A stretch of 46,993 nt of DNA from Candidatus Faecousia excrementipullorum (GTDB lineage: Bacteria > Bacillota > Clostridia > Oscillospirales > Oscillospiraceae), in the NCBI GenBank assembly GCA_018712825.1, contig DVGG01000062.1, positions 1-46,993 on the forward strand, in the 5' to 3' direction. This document shows, piece after piece, positions 22,771 to 32,060 of the stretch (position 1 is the stretch's first letter; each line of letters begins with the position of its first letter). A program made the translations under genes and the position numbers. The notes under the pieces were generated by a model, which had not been told where the DNA came from, did not search any database, and saw only the letters and a program-made list of their open reading frames with translations.

Positions 22771-23394
22771 ATGTGGCTGGCTGTGGTAGTGATTGTTCTT
22801 ACCGGGTATCTTCTGGGGAACCTGAACGGCTCGGTGATGATCTCCATGATGCAGAAAGATGACGTGCGGAACCACGGAAGCGGCAACGGAGGTCTTACCA
22901 ACTTTGTGCGGAACTTTGGCTACGGCAAGGCCCTGGGGGTGATTGCCGTGGATCTGGGCAAGGCGGTGCTGGCCTGCCTGGTGGGCCGCCTGATTCTGGA
23001 AAACGCCGGCTACGGCGTGGAAGGTGCCATGCTGGGTGGCGTTGCCGTCAGTCTGGGACACGATTTCCCCGTTCTGTTCGGCTTCCGGGGCGGCAAGGGT
23101 ATCCTTTCCGGCCTGGGCGTTGCGGCGGCTGTGGATTACCGCTGCGCCCTGCTGATTATTGCGGTGTTTGTTCTGACGGTGGCGCTGACCCGGTACGTCT
23201 CCCTGGGCTCCATTCTGGCGGCAGCATCTCTGGGAATCTTCTTCGGTGTCATGTACCTGGACCATCCCTGGGTGATGGCCGGCGGCATTTTTATGGCGGT
23301 TCTGGCGATTTTCATGCACCGGGGCAATATCCAGCGACTGGTGAAGGGAACGGAGCGGAAGCAGAGCTTCTCCCGTAAGGAGAAGAAGGTATGA
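22771..23394 (+). CDS. plsY: Glycerol-3-phosphate acyltransferase PlsY
   Basis: PlsY transfers the acyl group of acyl-phosphate to glycerol-3-phosphate, the first step of phospholipid synthesis, at the cytoplasmic membrane. The 207-residue product has about five membrane helices and the three active-site motifs: GSGNGGLTN (about 37-45, canonical GSGNxGxTN), GHDFPVLFGFRGGKGI (core GHxFPVF-x-GGKG), and the C-terminal HRxNIxRL (HRGNIQRL). It starts three bases after der and overlaps gpsA by four bases (ATGA). Confidence 0.95.
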   Translation: MWLAVVVIVLTGYLLGNLNGSVMISMMQKDDVRNHGSGNGGLTNFVRNFGYGKALGVIAVDLGKAVLACLVGRLILENAGYGVEGAMLGGVAVSLGHDFPVLFGFRGGKGILSGLGVAAAVDYRCALLIIAVFVLTVALTRYVSLGSILAAASLGIFFGVMYLDHPWVMAGGIFMAVLAIFMHRGNIQRLVKGTERKQSFSRKEKKV

Positions 23395-24389
23395 AGGCGG
23401 CGGTAGTAGGAAGCGGCGGCTGGGGTACGGCCCTGGCCCTGTGCCTTCTGCGAAACGGCCACGAGACCCTCCTGTGGAGCCATTCCCGGCAAAAAGCGGA
23501 GGAAATGGAGAAAACCCGGCAGAACAATATGCTCCCCGGGGTGATTCTGCCGGAAGATTTGCAAATTGCCTGGGAGCCTTCCCGTGTGGCAGGGCATTCT
23601 CTGGTGGTGATTGCCTGTCCTTCGGTGCATATCCGCAGCGTCTGCCGACAGGTGGCACCATACCTTGCCGAGGATGCGGTGCTGGTGTCCGTCACCAAGG
23701 GCATTGAGCCGGGGAGCCTCCTGCGGATGAGCCAGATTGTCCGGGAGGAAACCCACCGGGAGGTGGCGGTACTCACCGGCCCCAGCCATGCAGAGGAGGT
23801 GGCTAAGAACATCCCCACAGCCTGCGTGGCTGCCAGCGAGAACCAGGCCCTGGCAGAGCTGGTGCAGGATGCCTTTATGTCCGACAGCTTCCGGGTGTAT
23901 ACCAGCGCCGATGTGATTGGCTCGGAGCTGGGGGGAGCTCTCAAAAATGTGATTGCCCTGTGCGCCGGTGTCAGCGATGGCATGGGCAACGGAGACAACA
24001 CCAAGGCCATGCTCATGACCCGGGGGCTTACGGAAATTGCCCGGCTGGGTGTGGCCATGGGCGCAAGGAAGGAAACCTTTGCGGGACTGGCGGGAGTAGG
24101 GGATTTGATTGTCACCTGCACCTCCCAGCACTCCCGGAACCGCCGTGCCGGTATCCTCATGGGGCAGGGAAAGGGACCCCAGGAGGCCATGGCAGCGGTG
24201 GGAGCCGTGGTGGAAGGCTACTATGCCGCCAAGTCCGCCTGGGAGCTGGCCTGTAAGCTGGGGGTGGAAATGCCCATCATCCACGGGGCCTACCGGGCGC
24301 TGTATGAAAATGTGGATGTAAAGACGGTTCTCAAATCTCTGCTGTGCCGTGCCCGAAAAGCAGAGACTGAGGACGCCGGTTGGCTTTGA
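23391..24389 (+). CDS. gpsA: Glycerol-3-phosphate dehydrogenase [NAD(P)+]
   Basis: GpsA reduces dihydroxyacetone phosphate to glycerol-3-phosphate, the substrate of PlsY encoded just upstream. Motifs are the nucleotide-binding GSGGWGTALA (residues 7-16), SVTKGIEPG, GPSHAEEV, the catalytic-lysine region GALKNVIALCAGV, and GLAGVGDLIVTCTSQHSRNRR (core GDLIVTC and SRNRR). Its 332 residues match the family. ATG overlaps the plsY stop; a ribosome site GGAGAAGAAGG lies in the end of plsY. Confidence 0.96.
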   Translation: MKAAVVGSGGWGTALALCLLRNGHETLLWSHSRQKAEEMEKTRQNNMLPGVILPEDLQIAWEPSRVAGHSLVVIACPSVHIRSVCRQVAPYLAEDAVLVSVTKGIEPGSLLRMSQIVREETHREVAVLTGPSHAEEVAKNIPTACVAASENQALAELVQDAFMSDSFRVYTSADVIGSELGGALKNVIALCAGVSDGMGNGDNTKAMLMTRGLTEIARLGVAMGARKETFAGLAGVGDLIVTCTSQHSRNRRAGILMGQGKGPQEAMAAVGAVVEGYYAAKSAWELACKLGVEMPIIHGAYRALYENVDVKTVLKSLLCRARKAETEDAGWL

Positions 24390-24394
24390 TCACC

Positions 24395-24425
24395 AAAGGC
24401 GGACATTTTCGTCCGCCTTTTCTCT
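24395..24425 (+). terminator. Terminator of der-plsY-gpsA
   Basis: AAAGGCGGAC (24395-24404) pairs with GTCCGCCTTT (24411-24420), tail TTTTCTCTTTT. Confidence 0.9.
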
Positions 24426-24507
24426 TTTGCAGGTTTGCAAGAGGAAGAACCTGGCAACAATGGACTTAGCTGTCGGGGAAATTGATTCCTTAAGAAAGGA
24501 AATGTCT

Positions 24508-27507
24508 ATGCTGCAATTAAAGGATATTCGGAAAAACTATGAAGAAGGGGACCATGTAGTCCGGGCCCTGCGGGGTATCAGCCTCCAATTCCGGAAAAGT
24601 GAATTTGTGTCCATATTGGGGCCTTCCGGCTGCGGAAAGACCACCCTGCTGAACATCATCGGCGGCCTGGATCGGTATACCCAGGGAGACCTGGTGATTG
24701 GGGGTAAGTCCACCAAGGATTTCAAGGACCGGGACTGGGATGCCTACCGGAACTATACCGTGGGCTTTGTGTTCCAGAGCTACCACCTGATTCCCCACCA
24801 GAGCGTGCTGCAAAACGTGGAGCTGGCCCTGACCCTGTCCGGGGTGCCCCGGCAGGAGCGGCGCCGCCGGGCCAAGGAGGCCCTGGAGCAGGTGGGTCTG
24901 GGAGACCAGCTGCGGAAGCGCCCCGGGCAGATGTCCGGCGGACAGATGCAGCGGGTGGCCATCGCCAGAGCCCTGGTGAACAACCCGGAGATTATTCTGG
25001 CGGATGAGCCCACCGGCGCCCTGGATACGGAAACCAGTCAGCAGGTTATGGAGATTCTCAAGGAAATTTCCAAGGAGCGGCTGGTGATTATGGTCACCCA
25101 CAATCCGGAGCTGGCCCGGCAGTATTCCACCCGGATTATCAATATGCTGGACGGTGAGGTGACCCATGATTCCAACCCTCCCACGCCGGAGGAACTGCCT
25201 GCCTTCACCGGAGAGGGTATCCGGAAGAAAGGCAGAAAGAAGCTGCCCAGCATGTCCTTTGCCACGGCGTTTCTCCTGTCCCTCAAAAACCTCTTTACCA
25301 AGAAGGGCCGCACGGCGCTGACCGCCTTTGCCGGTTCCATCGGCATTATCGGCATTGCCCTGATATTTGCCATATCCCAGGGTACCAACACCTATATCAG
25401 CAGTGTGCAGGAGGACACTCTCACCGCATACCCCCTGACCCTGGAGGCCACCACGGTGGATCTGGGAATGCTGATAGAGACTTTCATGGGCGGCGGCTCC
25501 CAGGATGAGGCGGCAACCGGGGAGGATGGGGTCTATTCCCAGTCCCGGCTGTTTGACATGATCAACGCCCTGAACAACCTGGAAACCACGGAAAATGACT
25601 TGAAGTCCTTTAATGAATACCTCCATGATACCATGGAGGCAGACCCGGATGGGGCGCTGCGCCAGGCCATTACCGGCATCCAATACACCTATAACCTGGA
25701 TTTGCAGGTGTATACCAAGACGGAAAACGGGGAAGTGCTGATTTCCGACACCCAGGAGCTGCTGATGGAGGCTATCCGGGAGAATATGGGCATGGATATG
25801 TCGGGAATGCTGGAAATGCGGGATACCATGTCGGCGGCCTTCGGAGCCTCCATACCCCAGGGCGGCGGAATGAACCTGTGGACCCAGATGCTCTCCGGTA
25901 TGGACGGGGAGATGATCAGCCCGGTTCTGAAAAACCAGTATGAACTCCTTTCCGGAAGCTGGCCGGATGCCTATGACGAAATCGTGCTGGTGGTGGACGA
26001 AAACCACCGCCTGGACGATCTGACCCTCTACGCCCTGGGCCTGATTACCCGGGAGGAAATCAATGAGATCTTCTCTGCCGCCGCAGACGGGGAGACAGTG
26101 GAGACCACGCAGCAGCATTGGAGCTATGAGGAGCTGCTGGGCAGAGAATTCCGGGTGGTTTTGAGCAGCGACTGCTATATTGTGGATGAGGATACCGGTG
26201 CCTATATGGATTTGCGCCTGACGGATGCAGGCCTTCGGTACCTGTATGACAACGGCATTTCCCTGAAGATCTCCGGCATCCTCTGCCCCAAGGAGGACGC
26301 CTCCACCACCATGCTCTCCGGTGCCATCGGCTACACAGAGGCCCTGACGGAGCACATCATCGCCCACAGCGGAGACTCTCCTGTGATTCAGGCCCAGATG
26401 GAGAACCCGGAGGAAGATATTCTCACCGGCCTTCCCTTCCGGGAGGAGAGCGGCACTCTGACAGAGGCTCAGATGGCAGACCTTTTCCGGGAGCGGGTGG
26501 CTGCCATGAACACCCAGGAAAAGGCCCAGACTTATATCAAAATTCAAAGTACCCCCACCCACGTCCAGCTGGAGGAGATGATTACCGCCCAGATGGAGGG
26601 TGTGAACCGGGAGCAGATGCAAAATGCCCTGGTGGAAGCCATGCAGCAGCAGATGAGCATGAGTGCCGACGAGCTTATGGGCTATGTGGAAGCCATGGAG
26701 GATACGGAGCTGGTGGAACTCTACCGGAACCTGGTGGAGCAGCAGATTCGCCTGAGTATGGCTGCCCAGGCTCAGCAGAAGCTGACCGGGGTAGAGCCGG
26801 AGCAGCTGGCGCAGCTTCTGGAGGGCTCTCTGGACAGCTACACCCAGGAGCAGTGTGCCCAGTATTATGAGGAGGTGCTGAGCTTCTCCCAGTCCACCTA
26901 CGAGGAGAATCTCACCAAGCTGGGCTATGTGGAGCTGGACGACCCCAGCGGCATCCACCTGTACGCCTCCAGCTTTGAGAACAAGGATGTGATTGAAGAG
27001 GCCATTGCCCAGTACAACAGCGGAGTGGATGAGCTGAAGCAGATTCACTATACGGACTATGTGGGCCTGATTATGCAATCTGTGACCACCATCATCGATG
27101 CCATAACCTATGTGCTGGTGGCTTTCGTGTCCATTTCTCTGGTGGTGTCCTCCATTATGATTGGAGTCATTACTCTCATTTCTGTCCAGGAGCGTACCCG
27201 GGAGATTGGCATTCTCCGGGCCATCGGCGCTTCCAAGCGGAATGTGTCCAGCATGTTCAATGCGGAAACGGTGATTATCGGCTTTATTTCCGGCGTGCTG
27301 GGTGTGGGCGTGACCTGCCTTCTGTGCATTCCCATCAATGCAATCATTGCACAGCTGACCAATATCGCTGGCCTGCGGGTGTACCTTCCCTGGCAGGTGG
27401 GGGCCATCCTCATTGCCATCAGCGTGGGACTGACCCTGCTGGCGGGCATCATCCCTTCCCGCAGCGCAGCCAGAAAAGACCCGGTGGTAGCCCTGCGAAC
27501 TGAATAA
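24508..27507 (+). CDS. Fused ABC transporter ATP-binding protein/FtsX-type permease (MacB-like)
   Basis: A 999-residue fusion. Residues 1-235 are an ATPase of the MacB/LolD class with Walker [10 protein letters not shown] (38-46), Q-loop, signature [15 protein letters not shown] (about 141), Walker [13 protein letters not shown] (about 161) and the H-loop MVTHN. A membrane helix follows at about 270-290, then a very long extracytoplasmic segment (about 295-850), then three helices in the FtsX domain (about 857-985). The outer segment has a Met-rich part (about 425-475: MGMDMSGML and nearby) and a Gln/Met-rich helical part. Relatives export or sense antimicrobial peptides or act as mechanotransducers; no efflux partner or two-component system adjoins. 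ATG 24508, seven bases after AAAGGA, is preferred to 24502. Confidence 0.88.
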   Translation: MLQLKDIRKNYEEGDHVVRALRGISLQFRKSEFVSILGPSGCGKTTLLNIIGGLDRYTQGDLVIGGKSTKDFKDRDWDAYRNYTVGFVFQSYHLIPHQSVLQNVELALTLSGVPRQERRRRAKEALEQVGLGDQLRKRPGQMSGGQMQRVAIARALVNNPEIILADEPTGALDTETSQQVMEILKEISKERLVIMVTHNPELARQYSTRIINMLDGEVTHDSNPPTPEELPAFTGEGIRKKGRKKLPSMSFATAFLLSLKNLFTKKGRTALTAFAGSIGIIGIALIFAISQGTNTYISSVQEDTLTAYPLTLEATTVDLGMLIETFMGGGSQDEAATGEDGVYSQSRLFDMINALNNLETTENDLKSFNEYLHDTMEADPDGALRQAITGIQYTYNLDLQVYTKTENGEVLISDTQELLMEAIRENMGMDMSGMLEMRDTMSAAFGASIPQGGGMNLWTQMLSGMDGEMISPVLKNQYELLSGSWPDAYDEIVLVVDENHRLDDLTLYALGLITREEINEIFSAAADGETVETTQQHWSYEELLGREFRVVLSSDCYIVDEDTGAYMDLRLTDAGLRYLYDNGISLKISGILCPKEDASTTMLSGAIGYTEALTEHIIAHSGDSPVIQAQMENPEEDILTGLPFREESGTLTEAQMADLFRERVAAMNTQEKAQTYIKIQSTPTHVQLEEMITAQMEGVNREQMQNALVEAMQQQMSMSADELMGYVEAMEDTELVELYRNLVEQQIRLSMAAQAQQKLTGVEPEQLAQLLEGSLDSYTQEQCAQYYEEVLSFSQSTYEENLTKLGYVELDDPSGIHLYASSFENKDVIEEAIAQYNSGVDELKQIHYTDYVGLIMQSVTTIIDAITYVLVAFVSISLVVSSIMIGVITLISVQERTREIGILRAIGASKRNVSSMFNAETVIIGFISGVLGVGVTCLLCIPINAIIAQLTNIAGLRVYLPWQVGAILIAISVGLTLLAGIIPSRSAARKDPVVALRTE

Positions 27508-27546
27508 AAAATTTGAGGATTGCCCAAAGGCAATCCTCAATTTTTA
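27505..27546. terminator. Bidirectional terminator between the ABC and cohesin-like genes
   Basis: TTGAGGATTGCC (27513-27524) pairs with GGCAATCCTCAA (27529-27540) with A/T runs on both sides, serving both convergent genes. Confidence 0.92.
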
Positions 27547-27553
27547 TGGGATA

Positions 27554-28786
27554 TCAAGCAGATTTCTTTTTCCGGAAGAAGAGAACGGTGCCGCCGATGC
27601 CCAGCAGGATACCGACACAGGCGGCAGCGGCTGCCATCCAGATGCTGCCGAACCAGTTGCTTCCCGGAGCCTCCTGGGTAACTTCTTCCTGGGTGGTGGC
27701 TTCCGTAGTAGCCTCCGTGGTGGGCTTTGTGGTAGCTTCCGTGGTGGCCTCTGTGGGAGGCTCGGTCTCCTGGGGCGGGAAGGGCTCCGCCCGGAACACG
27801 GTGATGGTGTAGGTTCTCGTGTCCCCGTTTTCTGCGGTTACTGTGATTTCATAGGTGGATTCTCCCACAGGAAGCTCTCCCACCTCCGGGAAGGTGACGG
27901 AGGAAAGACCGTGGGTCTTGGTTCCGGAAATCACGATGGTCTGGGTCTCATAGGGAAGATACACGGCATATTCCAGCTGCTCCGGGGAAAAGACCGGGGA
28001 GAGGAGAAATCCATCCACAGAAAGACTGTCCAGGGTGTTGACGGAGGATTCCACATAATTGGGGTCTCTTTCCCGGAAGGTGTGAATCACATAGGATTTG
28101 GTGACGCCGTTTTCCGCTGTGACGGTTACGGTCACATCGGTGGTGCCGTTGGGGGCAAGGGAGTTGTTGGAGATGGAGACGGTAGCGTTCTTGTCCTCCG
28201 GCGTGGCGGAAATCTGGAGGCTGGAAACGCTGTAAGGCACCGAGGCGTTGTAGCTGGTGGTGCTGGGGGAGAAAGCAGGGGAGAGGGTGGCGTTGCTTAC
28301 CTTCAGGGCGGACAGATTGGCGTTGCCGCTGAGAGGCGGAGCAATGGTGGCGGAGTAGGTGCAGGTGCCCACGTTGGTGTCGGCGTTGCCGTCGCTTACC
28401 ACCACGCCGGTTGCGGACACAGAGATGGAAGCGCCGGTGGCAGCCTTGTCAGATACCAGGAAGGTGGCGGTCCAGACGGTGCCGCTGTCCAAAGGCTTGG
28501 ACATGGAGTTGTCATAGAACACGAAATTGTTTCCGGAGCGCTCCACCACCCAGGGGGATGCCATGGCAGAGGAGAAGCTCTGGAGGGTCAGCACCTTGCT
28601 GTCGTACTGGAGAGAGCCGCTGCCCCCGTAGATACCGCCCCCGGCGGAAAAGCTTACGGTGATGGTATCACCTGCCCGGACGGTGCCGGGGCCGGAGAGC
28701 TTGGCGCTGCCGGCCGCACTGACAGAAAAACACCACAGGGAAAAGACAAGTACGGCCCCAAGGAGCGTCACAAAAAATTTTTTCAT
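27554..28786 (-). CDS. Cohesin-like domain surface protein with cadherin-like repeats and a membrane anchor
   Basis: A 410-residue exported, anchored protein. A signal peptide covers residues 1-24 (MKKFF...VSAAG). Residues about 27-150 form a cohesin-like domain (GPGTVRAGDTITVSFSAGG, SGSLQYDSKVLTL, GTVWTATFLVSD). Two cadherin-like beta-sandwich repeats follow: about 158-240 and 251-334, each with L-x-x-L-x-V...LSPxFSP...Y and a final VTAENG-x-(T/K)-x-YxI strand. A Thr/Glu/Pro-rich linker (345-373) leads to one membrane helix (about 380-400) and the basic end FFRKKKSA. Cohesins bind dockerins or carbohydrate; a dockerin-bearing gene lies directly opposite. Binding is inferred. Confidence 0.85.
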   Translation of the reverse strand: MKKFFVTLLGAVLVFSLWCFSVSAAGSAKLSGPGTVRAGDTITVSFSAGGGIYGGSGSLQYDSKVLTLQSFSSAMASPWVVERSGNNFVFYDNSMSKPLDSGTVWTATFLVSDKAATGASISVSATGVVVSDGNADTNVGTCTYSATIAPPLSGNANLSALKVSNATLSPAFSPSTTSYNASVPYSVSSLQISATPEDKNATVSISNNSLAPNGTTDVTVTVTAENGVTKSYVIHTFRERDPNYVESSVNTLDSLSVDGFLLSPVFSPEQLEYAVYLPYETQTIVISGTKTHGLSSVTFPEVGELPVGESTYEITVTAENGDTRTYTITVFRAEPFPPQETEPPTEATTEATTKPTTEATTEATTQEEVTQEAPGSNWFGSIWMAAAAACVGILLGIGGTVLFFRKKKSA

Positions 28787-28803
28787 TTTTTCACCCTTTC
28801 TTC

Positions 28804-28832
28804 TTGCCTATTCGACGAGAATCGATTATGCT
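28804..28832 (+). promoter_or_regulatory. Probable promoter of the dockerin/deacetylase gene
   Basis: TTGCCT (28804-28809), a 17-base spacer, TATGCT (28827-28832). The dyad TATGCT...AGCATA overlaps the -10 region. The 85-base gap is shared with the divergent cohesin-like gene. Confidence 0.45.
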
Positions 28833-28871
28833 GTATTATAGCATAGGAAAAGCCGGTTGGGGAGGTGTCCC

Positions 28872-30650
28872 ATGAAAAAAATTAAAATTTGGATAGCATT
28901 GTGCTTATCGCTGCTGCTTTTTGTGAAAATTGCACCGACGGCAGAAGCTGCATCGGAAATTCAACTGCATACGGCTTATTATGGGGTGAACAGAGAAGAC
29001 GCCCTGGTGGGGAAAGTGATGCCCCAGACCAAGCCGGAGGAGCTTTTGCGGCAGTTTGTGGCCAACGGCCAGCTGCACCTGACCAACGGTGTAAAAACCG
29101 GGTCCCGACTGGAGCTTCTTCAGGGGGACAAGGTGCTGGATAGCCTGACCCTGGTGGTTCAGGGGGACTGTAATGGGGACGGGGGATTTTCCGTCACGGA
29201 TATGCTGATGGTAAAATCCGTGCTTCTGGAGCAGCAGTCCCTTTCCGGGGCAAAAGCCCAGGCGGCGGACCTGAGCGGGGATGGGAAAGTGACCATCACC
29301 GACTTCCTCCAAATGAAAAGCATCGTGCTGAAGCAGAAAAAATTATCCACCCAGCAGCTGTCGGGAACCGCACTTCCCTCATGCCGGGTGCTGCAGCTGG
29401 GAGGCACCATGCCCTTCGGCTCTGCCGGGGCCACCGGAGCCGCTGCACCGGTGGTGGAAGGCAATGCAGTTACCTGGGAAAAGGGGATTTTGCGTGCCGC
29501 AAATCTGGGTACCTCCCGGGTATACACCGGTGAGGAGAGTGTACTGGTGGTGGTGACGGAGCTTCCCCAGAGCGTGTCATTTACCCAGAAGTCTCTGGTT
29601 CTGAACCCCGGCGCCTCCCAGAAGCTGGGCCTGGAATACCGTTACCCGGTGTATACCGCAGCCAAGTTCGGTTCCTCCAATCCCAAGGTGGTGACGGTGG
29701 ATGCTGCCGGGACAGTCAAGGCCGTAGGGGTGGGAACTGCCGCTGTGACGGTTACCCTGGATAACGGCGCTTCTGCCAGCATGACGGTGCAGGTAATGCC
29801 CCTGCTGGAGAAAATCACCTTAAATACCAGTTCCATGAAGCTGAAGCCTGGAACAACCAAAACTTTGACTGCCAAGGGTTATCCCGAGAACACCCGGGAG
29901 CCCCTGGAGTGGACTTCCTCCGATCCGGCCATTGCCACGGTGGACGGCAACGGCGTGGTGCGGGGCGTATCCTATGGTACGGTGACCATCACCTGTACCG
30001 GAAAGTACAGCCGGGTATCTGCCTCCTGTAAGATAAAGGTATGCAACCTGGTGCAGGTTGCCCTGACCTTCGACGACGGCCCCGGCGGAAGCAAAACCAC
30101 GGAGCTTTTGGACGCTCTCCAGAAATACAATGTAAAGGCCACCTTCTTCCTGGTGGGCAACCGGATTGGGTACTCCGAGAGCATTGTGAAGCGAATTGCA
30201 GCAGAAGGCCACGAACTGGGCTACCATTCCTGGGCCCACGGGTACTTCACGGATATGTCGGCTGCCGAAATCAAGCAGGATTATGAGACCTTCCAGAAGG
30301 CGCTGTACGAGGCCTGCAATGCCCAGGCAACGGTATACCGCTCTCCCGGCGGTGCTTACAACAAGACCAGCCTGAAAACCATACCCCTTCCTCACGTCCT
30401 GTGGTCGGTGGATACTCTGGACTGGCAGCACAGAGACCCGGCGAAGGTGAAGCAGAATATTCTCGATGGCCTGAAGGATGGGCGTATCATTCTGATGCAT
30501 GACATCCATCAGACTACCATTGAAGGAACCATTGCAGCCTTGGAGTACATATACGAACATGACCTGGATGTGGAGTTTGTTACGGTGACCCAGCTTCTGT
30601 CCAGAAATGGGAAGACCCCTGTGGCGGGGGAGACCTACTACTCCGGCTAA
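28872..30650 (+). CDS. Secreted polysaccharide deacetylase with dockerin-like and Ig-like (BIG2) domains
   Basis: A 592-residue secreted protein. The signal peptide covers residues 1-27. Residues about 98-156 hold two dockerin-type EF-hand repeats: GDCNGDGGFSVTDMLMVKSVL and ADLSGDGKVTITDFLQMKSIVL (cores CNGDGGFSVTD and LSGDGKVTITD). Two BIG2 domains cover about 229-391 (SSNPKVVTVDAAGTVKAVGVG and SSDPAIATVDGNGVVRGVSYG, cores VVTVD and IATVD). A complete NodB deacetylase domain occupies about 394-585: TFDDGP, zinc site HSWAH, RSPGG, DTLDW, ILMHD. It removes acetyl groups from peptidoglycan or another N-acetylated polysaccharide. ATG 28872 has GGAGGTG. Divergent from the cohesin-like gene, its likely partner. 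Confidence 0.9.
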   Translation: MKKIKIWIALCLSLLLFVKIAPTAEAASEIQLHTAYYGVNREDALVGKVMPQTKPEELLRQFVANGQLHLTNGVKTGSRLELLQGDKVLDSLTLVVQGDCNGDGGFSVTDMLMVKSVLLEQQSLSGAKAQAADLSGDGKVTITDFLQMKSIVLKQKKLSTQQLSGTALPSCRVLQLGGTMPFGSAGATGAAAPVVEGNAVTWEKGILRAANLGTSRVYTGEESVLVVVTELPQSVSFTQKSLVLNPGASQKLGLEYRYPVYTAAKFGSSNPKVVTVDAAGTVKAVGVGTAAVTVTLDNGASASMTVQVMPLLEKITLNTSSMKLKPGTTKTLTAKGYPENTREPLEWTSSDPAIATVDGNGVVRGVSYGTVTITCTGKYSRVSASCKIKVCNLVQVALTFDDGPGGSKTTELLDALQKYNVKATFFLVGNRIGYSESIVKRIAAEGHELGYHSWAHGYFTDMSAAEIKQDYETFQKALYEACNAQATVYRSPGGAYNKTSLKTIPLPHVLWSVDTLDWQHRDPAKVKQNILDGLKDGRIILMHDIHQTTIEGTIAALEYIYEHDLDVEFVTVTQLLSRNGKTPVAGETYYSG

Positions 30651-30658
30651 AGACAAAG

Positions 30659-30685
30659 AACCCCCGGGCAAAAAGCCCGGGGGTT
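30659..30685 (+). terminator. GC-rich hairpin after the deacetylase gene
   Basis: AACCCCCGGGC (30659-30669) pairs with GCCCGGGGGTT (30675-30685). It stands nine bases after the stop but lacks a proper T run, so it may slow polymerase or stabilise the 3' end. Confidence 0.6.
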
Positions 30686-30722
30686 AAAAAACAAAAGCGG
30701 TATTGCAAAAAGCAATACCGCT
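30686..30722 (-). terminator. Terminator of rpmB
   Basis: AGCGGTATTGC (30696-30706) pairs with GCAATACCGCT (30712-30722). On the minus strand it is followed by TTTTGTTTTTT. Confidence 0.88.
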
Positions 30723-30734
30723 CAGGATGCCAGA

Positions 30735-30923
30735 TTAAACAGCCCGCTCAACCTTGTTGGAACGGAGGCATCTGGTACAAGCGTACACATGGCACGGAGT
30801 ACCGTTGACAATGGCCTTAACCCGCTTCACATTGGGCTTCCAGGCACGATTGGAACGTCTGTGGGAGTGGGAAACCTTGATACCGAAGGTAACGCCCTTG
30901 CCACAATAATCACACTTCGCCAT
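30735..30923 (-). CDS. rpmB: Ribosomal protein bL28
   Basis: A 62-residue L28 of the large subunit. It begins MAKCDYCGKGVTFGIKVSHSH and carries two Cys pairs (CDYC near the start, CTRC at about 51-54), the zinc-binding form. The middle SHRRSNRAWKPN is typical. GGAGGTGCAGTGA precedes the ATG. It stands alone with its own promoter, leader hairpin and terminator. Confidence 0.97.
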   Translation of the reverse strand: MAKCDYCGKGVTFGIKVSHSHRRSNRAWKPNVKRVKAIVNGTPCHVYACTRCLRSNKVERAV

Positions 30924-30961
30924 TCACTGCACCTCCAATCCGTAAGAAAACATGTCGAAAT

Positions 30962-30981
30962 GGCACTTCTAAACAAGTGCC
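30962..30981 (-). promoter_or_regulatory. Hairpin in the rpmB leader
   Basis: GGCACTT and AAGTGCC pair around a 6-base loop within the first 25 bases of the predicted transcript, between promoter and ribosome site. It could be a stability or autoregulatory element; no known leader family is recognised. Confidence 0.4.
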
Positions 30982-30986
30982 TACAT

Positions 30987-31015
30987 ATAATAGCAGAGTT
31001 TCCTGAAAAAAGCAA
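30987..31015 (-). promoter_or_regulatory. Promoter of rpmB
   Basis: On the minus strand TTGCTT (31015-31010), 17 bases, TATTAT (30992-30987). Confidence 0.65.
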
Positions 31016-31053
31016 GTGTTTTTTGAAAAAATTTTTGTTTCCTCAAAATAATA

Positions 31054-31082
31054 TTGATATTCCCGGATTGGGTCGTTATAAT
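31054..31082 (+). promoter_or_regulatory. Promoter of the hprK operon
   Basis: TTGATA (31054-31059), a 17-base spacer, a perfect TATAAT (31077-31082), 31 bases upstream of the chosen ATG. Confidence 0.85.
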
Positions 31083-31113
31083 GGGGGTAGTTTGCAGGAA
31101 TGGGGCAGAAAAT

Positions 31114-32055
31114 ATGGAAATTTACAGTGTACCTCTTACCAAATTGGTAAAGGAATTTGATTTGCGGGTGGCCTATGCCTCCTCGGATTATGAGAAGATT
31201 CACCTGACGGTGGAGGATGTGGCCAGACCCGGCTTGCAGCTGGCAGGCTTTTTCGAGCACTTTGAGCCGGTGCGGCTCCAGGTGATCGGCAACGTGGAGG
31301 CCAGCTATCTGAATAAGCTCTCCAGCTTCGAGCGGAGCCGGATTTATGACCGCCTCCTGTCCTTCAAATCCCCGGCCATGCTCATTGCCCGGGATATTGA
31401 GCCGGACCAGCAGCTGATGGAGATGGCGAAAAAGCATAACATTACCATATTGCGCAGCAATGAAGCCACCAGTACCGTGGTTTCCGCCATCATTGCGTAC
31501 CTCAAATCCCTCCTGGCACCCCGGATTACCCGCCATGCCGTGCTCATGGAGGTGTACGGCGAAGGCGTGCTGATTACCGGCGAGAGCGGCATCGGCAAAA
31601 GCGAGGCGGCGGTGGAGCTTCTGAAGCGTGGCCACCGGCTGATTGCGGACGATGCGGTGGAAATCAAGAAAATTGCCGGCAATGTGCTTATGGGCAGTGC
31701 GCCGGATCTCATCCGCAACTATGTGGAGCTGCGGGGCATCGGCGTTGTAAATGTGGCAAAGCTCTTTGGTATGGGCGCCGTAAAGATGGAAAATCAGATA
31801 GATCTGGTGGTCAATGTGGTTCCCTGGGAGCAGAATGCCGCCTATGACCGGCTGGGTCTGGAGGAGCAGACCATGGAGATTCTGGGCACCAAAATTCCCA
31901 TGAACACCATCCCCATCACCCCCGGCCGTAATCTGGCGGTGATTCTGGAAGTGGCTGCCATGAACAACCGGCAGCGCCGCATGGGCTATAATCCGGCAGA
32001 GGAGTTCACCCAGAGAATCAACGAGCATTTTGCATCCAACCCCGGGACGGTATAA
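31114..32055 (+). CDS. hprK: HPr kinase/phosphorylase
   Basis: HprK phosphorylates and dephosphorylates Ser46 of HPr, the switch of carbon catabolite control in Bacillota. The 313-residue product has the N-terminal domain (to about 130), Walker A GESGIGKS (156-163), the following ELLKRGHRLIADDAVEI block (core ADDAVEI), and the family signature PGRNLAVILEVAAMNNR (core GRNLAVILEVAA). The promoter -10 is at 31077, so the start must lie downstream; ATG 31114 with AGGAATGGGG is used. It leads an operon with the rluA-type and CBS genes (gaps of 5 and 6 bases). Confidence 0.96.
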   Translation: MEIYSVPLTKLVKEFDLRVAYASSDYEKIHLTVEDVARPGLQLAGFFEHFEPVRLQVIGNVEASYLNKLSSFERSRIYDRLLSFKSPAMLIARDIEPDQQLMEMAKKHNITILRSNEATSTVVSAIIAYLKSLLAPRITRHAVLMEVYGEGVLITGESGIGKSEAAVELLKRGHRLIADDAVEIKKIAGNVLMGSAPDLIRNYVELRGIGVVNVAKLFGMGAVKMENQIDLVVNVVPWEQNAAYDRLGLEEQTMEILGTKIPMNTIPITPGRNLAVILEVAAMNNRQRRMGYNPAEEFTQRINEHFASNPGTV

Positions 32056-32060
32056 CGGTT

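Noticed and set aside
21184..23661. Antisense frame of 825 codons opposite der, plsY and gpsA
   Set aside because: It spans three well-identified genes and their promoter, so it cannot be real.
24517..27540. Antisense frame of 1007 codons opposite the ABC fusion gene
   Set aside because: It is a codon-bias shadow, rich in His, Gln and Leu, without any domain or start signal.
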